Shown one piece after another: positions 5,092 through 6,105 of a stretch of 6,105 nucleotides of DNA. A model generated the notes under the pieces. It worked only from the letters and a program-made list of their open reading frames with translations, made no database searches and was not told where the DNA came from. The stretch covers positions 1-6,105 of the forward strand of contig JABXJV010000474.1 of assembly GCA_013375355.1 (NCBI GenBank), written 5' to 3'. This stretch comes from Candidatus Helarchaeota archaeon. Lineage in GTDB: Archaea > Asgardarchaeota > Lokiarchaeia > Helarchaeales > JABXJV01. Positions within the stretch are counted from its first letter, which is position 1; every line of letters begins with the position of its first letter. The position numbers and the translations under genes were made by a program.

Positions 5092-5811
5092 GTGAAAGAA
5101 AATTTGGAAAAACTTGTTCAACTTCAATTAGTAGATTCCCAATTGCACGACCTTGAAATTACTAAAGGAGATTTACCTGAGATAGTTAATAACCTGACTG
5201 AAGAGGTTAATTCCCTGGTAAAATATATTTCAGAAAAGGAAGAAGCACTCAAGAATGCCCAGTTGGAACGCAGAAATCTCGAGGGACTTGTCAATCTTTC
5301 CAGTGAAAAACTAAAAAAATTACAAAACCAACTCTATGATGTTACTACTAATAGAGAATATGATGCATTAACAACCGAAATCGAAACTGAAAAAAAGAAT
5401 ATCGAAGACAATGAAGATAGAATCCTGGAACTGTTCTCCTTCGAAGAGGATACTGCCAAAGAAATCGAGACTAAAAAGAAGGAACTTACCAAATTGAAAA
5501 AGGAACTCAAAGAAAATGATTCTGAACTTAAAAAACTTATTAAAACAAATCAAGAAAAGGAGAATCTGCTACTTCACGAGCGAGAAAAAATTATTATTAG
5601 ACTAAATAGACATATACTTAACAGCTACAATCGGATTCACAAGTATCATAAAAACGGAATTGCCGTGGCACCAATTTCCAGAAATGCTTGCGGGGGGTGT
5701 TACAACACAATTCCACCACAGAAACTTGTAGAAATAAGAAAGATGGACAGGGTGATTACCTGCGAAGTATGCGGTAGAATACTTGTCTGGAAAGACGACG
5801 GCAGTCCCTGA
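5092..5811 (+). CDS. C4-type zinc-ribbon coiled-coil protein (HP0958/CT398-like)
   Basis: The 239-residue product has the two-part build of this family: a long antiparallel coiled-coil (about 1-165, dense in Lys, Glu and Leu heptads) and a C-terminal zinc ribbon with Cys200, Cys203, Cys224 and Cys227 in CGGC and CEVC. The hallmark NREYDALTTEIE (87-98) at the coiled-coil turn and GIAVAPISRNACGGC (189-203) are present, and the length is normal. Family members studied elsewhere (H. pylori HP0958, Chlamydia CT398, called CdsZ) act in the cytosol and bind RpoN; HP0958 also binds flagellin mRNA. A scaffold or nucleic-acid-binding role here is inferred from the family. Translation starts at GTG behind an excellent ribosome site. 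The gene is preceded by an intrinsic terminator and followed after about four bases by rnpB, a neighbour pairing I recall from several bacterial groups. TGA is followed directly by TAG, a double stop. Confidence 0.93.
   Translation: MKENLEKLVQLQLVDSQLHDLEITKGDLPEIVNNLTEEVNSLVKYISEKEEALKNAQLERRNLEGLVNLSSEKLKKLQNQLYDVTTNREYDALTTEIETEKKNIEDNEDRILELFSFEEDTAKEIETKKKELTKLKKELKENDSELKKLIKTNQEKENLLLHEREKIIIRLNRHILNSYNRIHKYHKNGIAVAPISRNACGGCYNTIPPQKLVEIRKMDRVITCEVCGRILVWKDDGSP
5752..5780 (+). promoter_or_regulatory. Possible internal promoter for rnpB
   Basis: GTGATT (5752-5757), a 17-base spacer and TAGAAT (5775-5780, five of six -10 positions) lie inside the last codons of the zinc-ribbon gene. RNA would start near 5787, about 30 bases before the inferred mature 5' end of RNase P RNA. 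The -35 is poor (three of six). Confidence 0.3.
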
Positions 5812-5815
5812 TAGA

Positions 5816-6105
5816 TTTGAAGCAGTCCAGGCAATCGCGTTCGCTTGAAGGCGGATGAGGAAAGTCCGAACTCTACAGGGCAGGACGCTGGGTAACACCC
5901 AGTCTTCGTGAGAAGAAGGAAAGTGTCACAGAAAACATACCGCCCCGATTTAATCGGGGTAAGGGTGAAAAGGCGAGGTAAGAGCTCACCGCATCTCTGG
6001 TGACAGAGATGGCATGGTAAACCCCGTCCGGAGAAAGACCAAATATAAGAGGAGAAGCTGCCCGCTTCGTTTGACTCCTGGGTAGGTCGATTGAGATCTC
6101 GGGTA
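5816..6105 (+). ncRNA. rnpB: RNase P RNA, bacterial type A, 3' end outside window
   Basis: This is the catalytic RNA that trims the 5' leader of tRNA precursors. The 5' strand GAAGCAGTCCAGGCAATCGC aligns with the E. coli start. Conserved region I GAGGAAAGTCC (P4) lies near 5857-5867, then P8 (CTGGG/CCCAG), P9 (CTTC-GTGA-GAAG), ACAGAAAACATACCGCC, P12 (CCCCGAT/ATCGGGG, 5943-5959), P13 with GGTAAGAGCTCACC, and P14 (CATCTCTG-GTGA-CAGAGATG, 5992-6011). Loop 17 TGCCC (6059-6063) can pair with GGGCA (5878-5882) to make the P6 pseudoknot that marks type A. GGGTAGG (6080-6086) carries the GGT that binds the tRNA CCA end. P3 is compact: CGC/GCG and TTC/GAA around GCTT (5836-5853). By comparison with E. 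coli about 55-65 bases are missing on the right, including the partner strands of P1, P2 and P4. The exact 5' end is uncertain by a few bases. Confidence 0.97.

Noticed and set aside
5602..5898. Minus-strand frame of 98 codons across the zinc-ribbon end and rnpB
   Set aside because: It is antisense to a zinc-ribbon domain and to the structured RNase P RNA, both of which fully explain the sequence. The shorter 5368-5553 frame fails for the same reason.

Overview
The window is AT-rich bacterial DNA (coding roughly two-thirds A+T, spacers higher by eye) with Shine-Dalgarno sites and a bacterial type A RNase P RNA. The genes point to an ordinary chromosome. No transposase, integrase, phage gene, CRISPR array, tRNA or plasmid function is visible. 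The lineage cannot be fixed from this much sequence. A low-GC, poorly sampled bacterial phylum (for example the Cloacimonadota or WOR-3 area) is a guess based on gene content and the zinc-ribbon/rnpB pairing.

Layout. Positions 1-1401 (minus strand) hold the first 467 codons of a B12-binding-type radical SAM protein that runs off the left edge. Positions 1402-1758 are a very AT-rich divergent spacer. A bacterial sugar transferase (initiating phosphoglycosyltransferase, 1759-2493) follows, then a 62-residue uncharacterised protein (2666-2854) whose start is set by a GGGGGTGA ribosome site. A TTGACA-N17-TAATAT promoter precedes an AGCS-family sodium:amino-acid symporter (3100-4515). The symporter is followed after 32 nt by a nine-cysteine DUF6485-type small protein (4548-4748), probably in the same operon.

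A 343-nt AT-rich spacer (4749-5091) ends in a clear intrinsic terminator (5047-5078) that stops three bases short of the ribosome site of a C4-type zinc-ribbon coiled-coil protein (GTG start, 5092-5811). The 5' end of rnpB lies about four bases after that gene's stop codon. The window ends inside rnpB, within the helices that follow the tRNA 3'-end-binding loop.

The most interesting part is 4750-6105. A terminator occupies the only leader of the zinc-ribbon gene, and RNase P RNA abuts that gene's stop codon. One attenuator could therefore affect both a zinc-ribbon protein and the catalytic RNA of RNase P, unless rnpB has its own promoter inside the coding region. I do not see a clearly novel multi-gene system. 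The remaining genes are housekeeping or accessory metabolism with modest oddities: weak or missing ribosome sites, a possible overlapping leader ORF, and a shortened sugar transferase.
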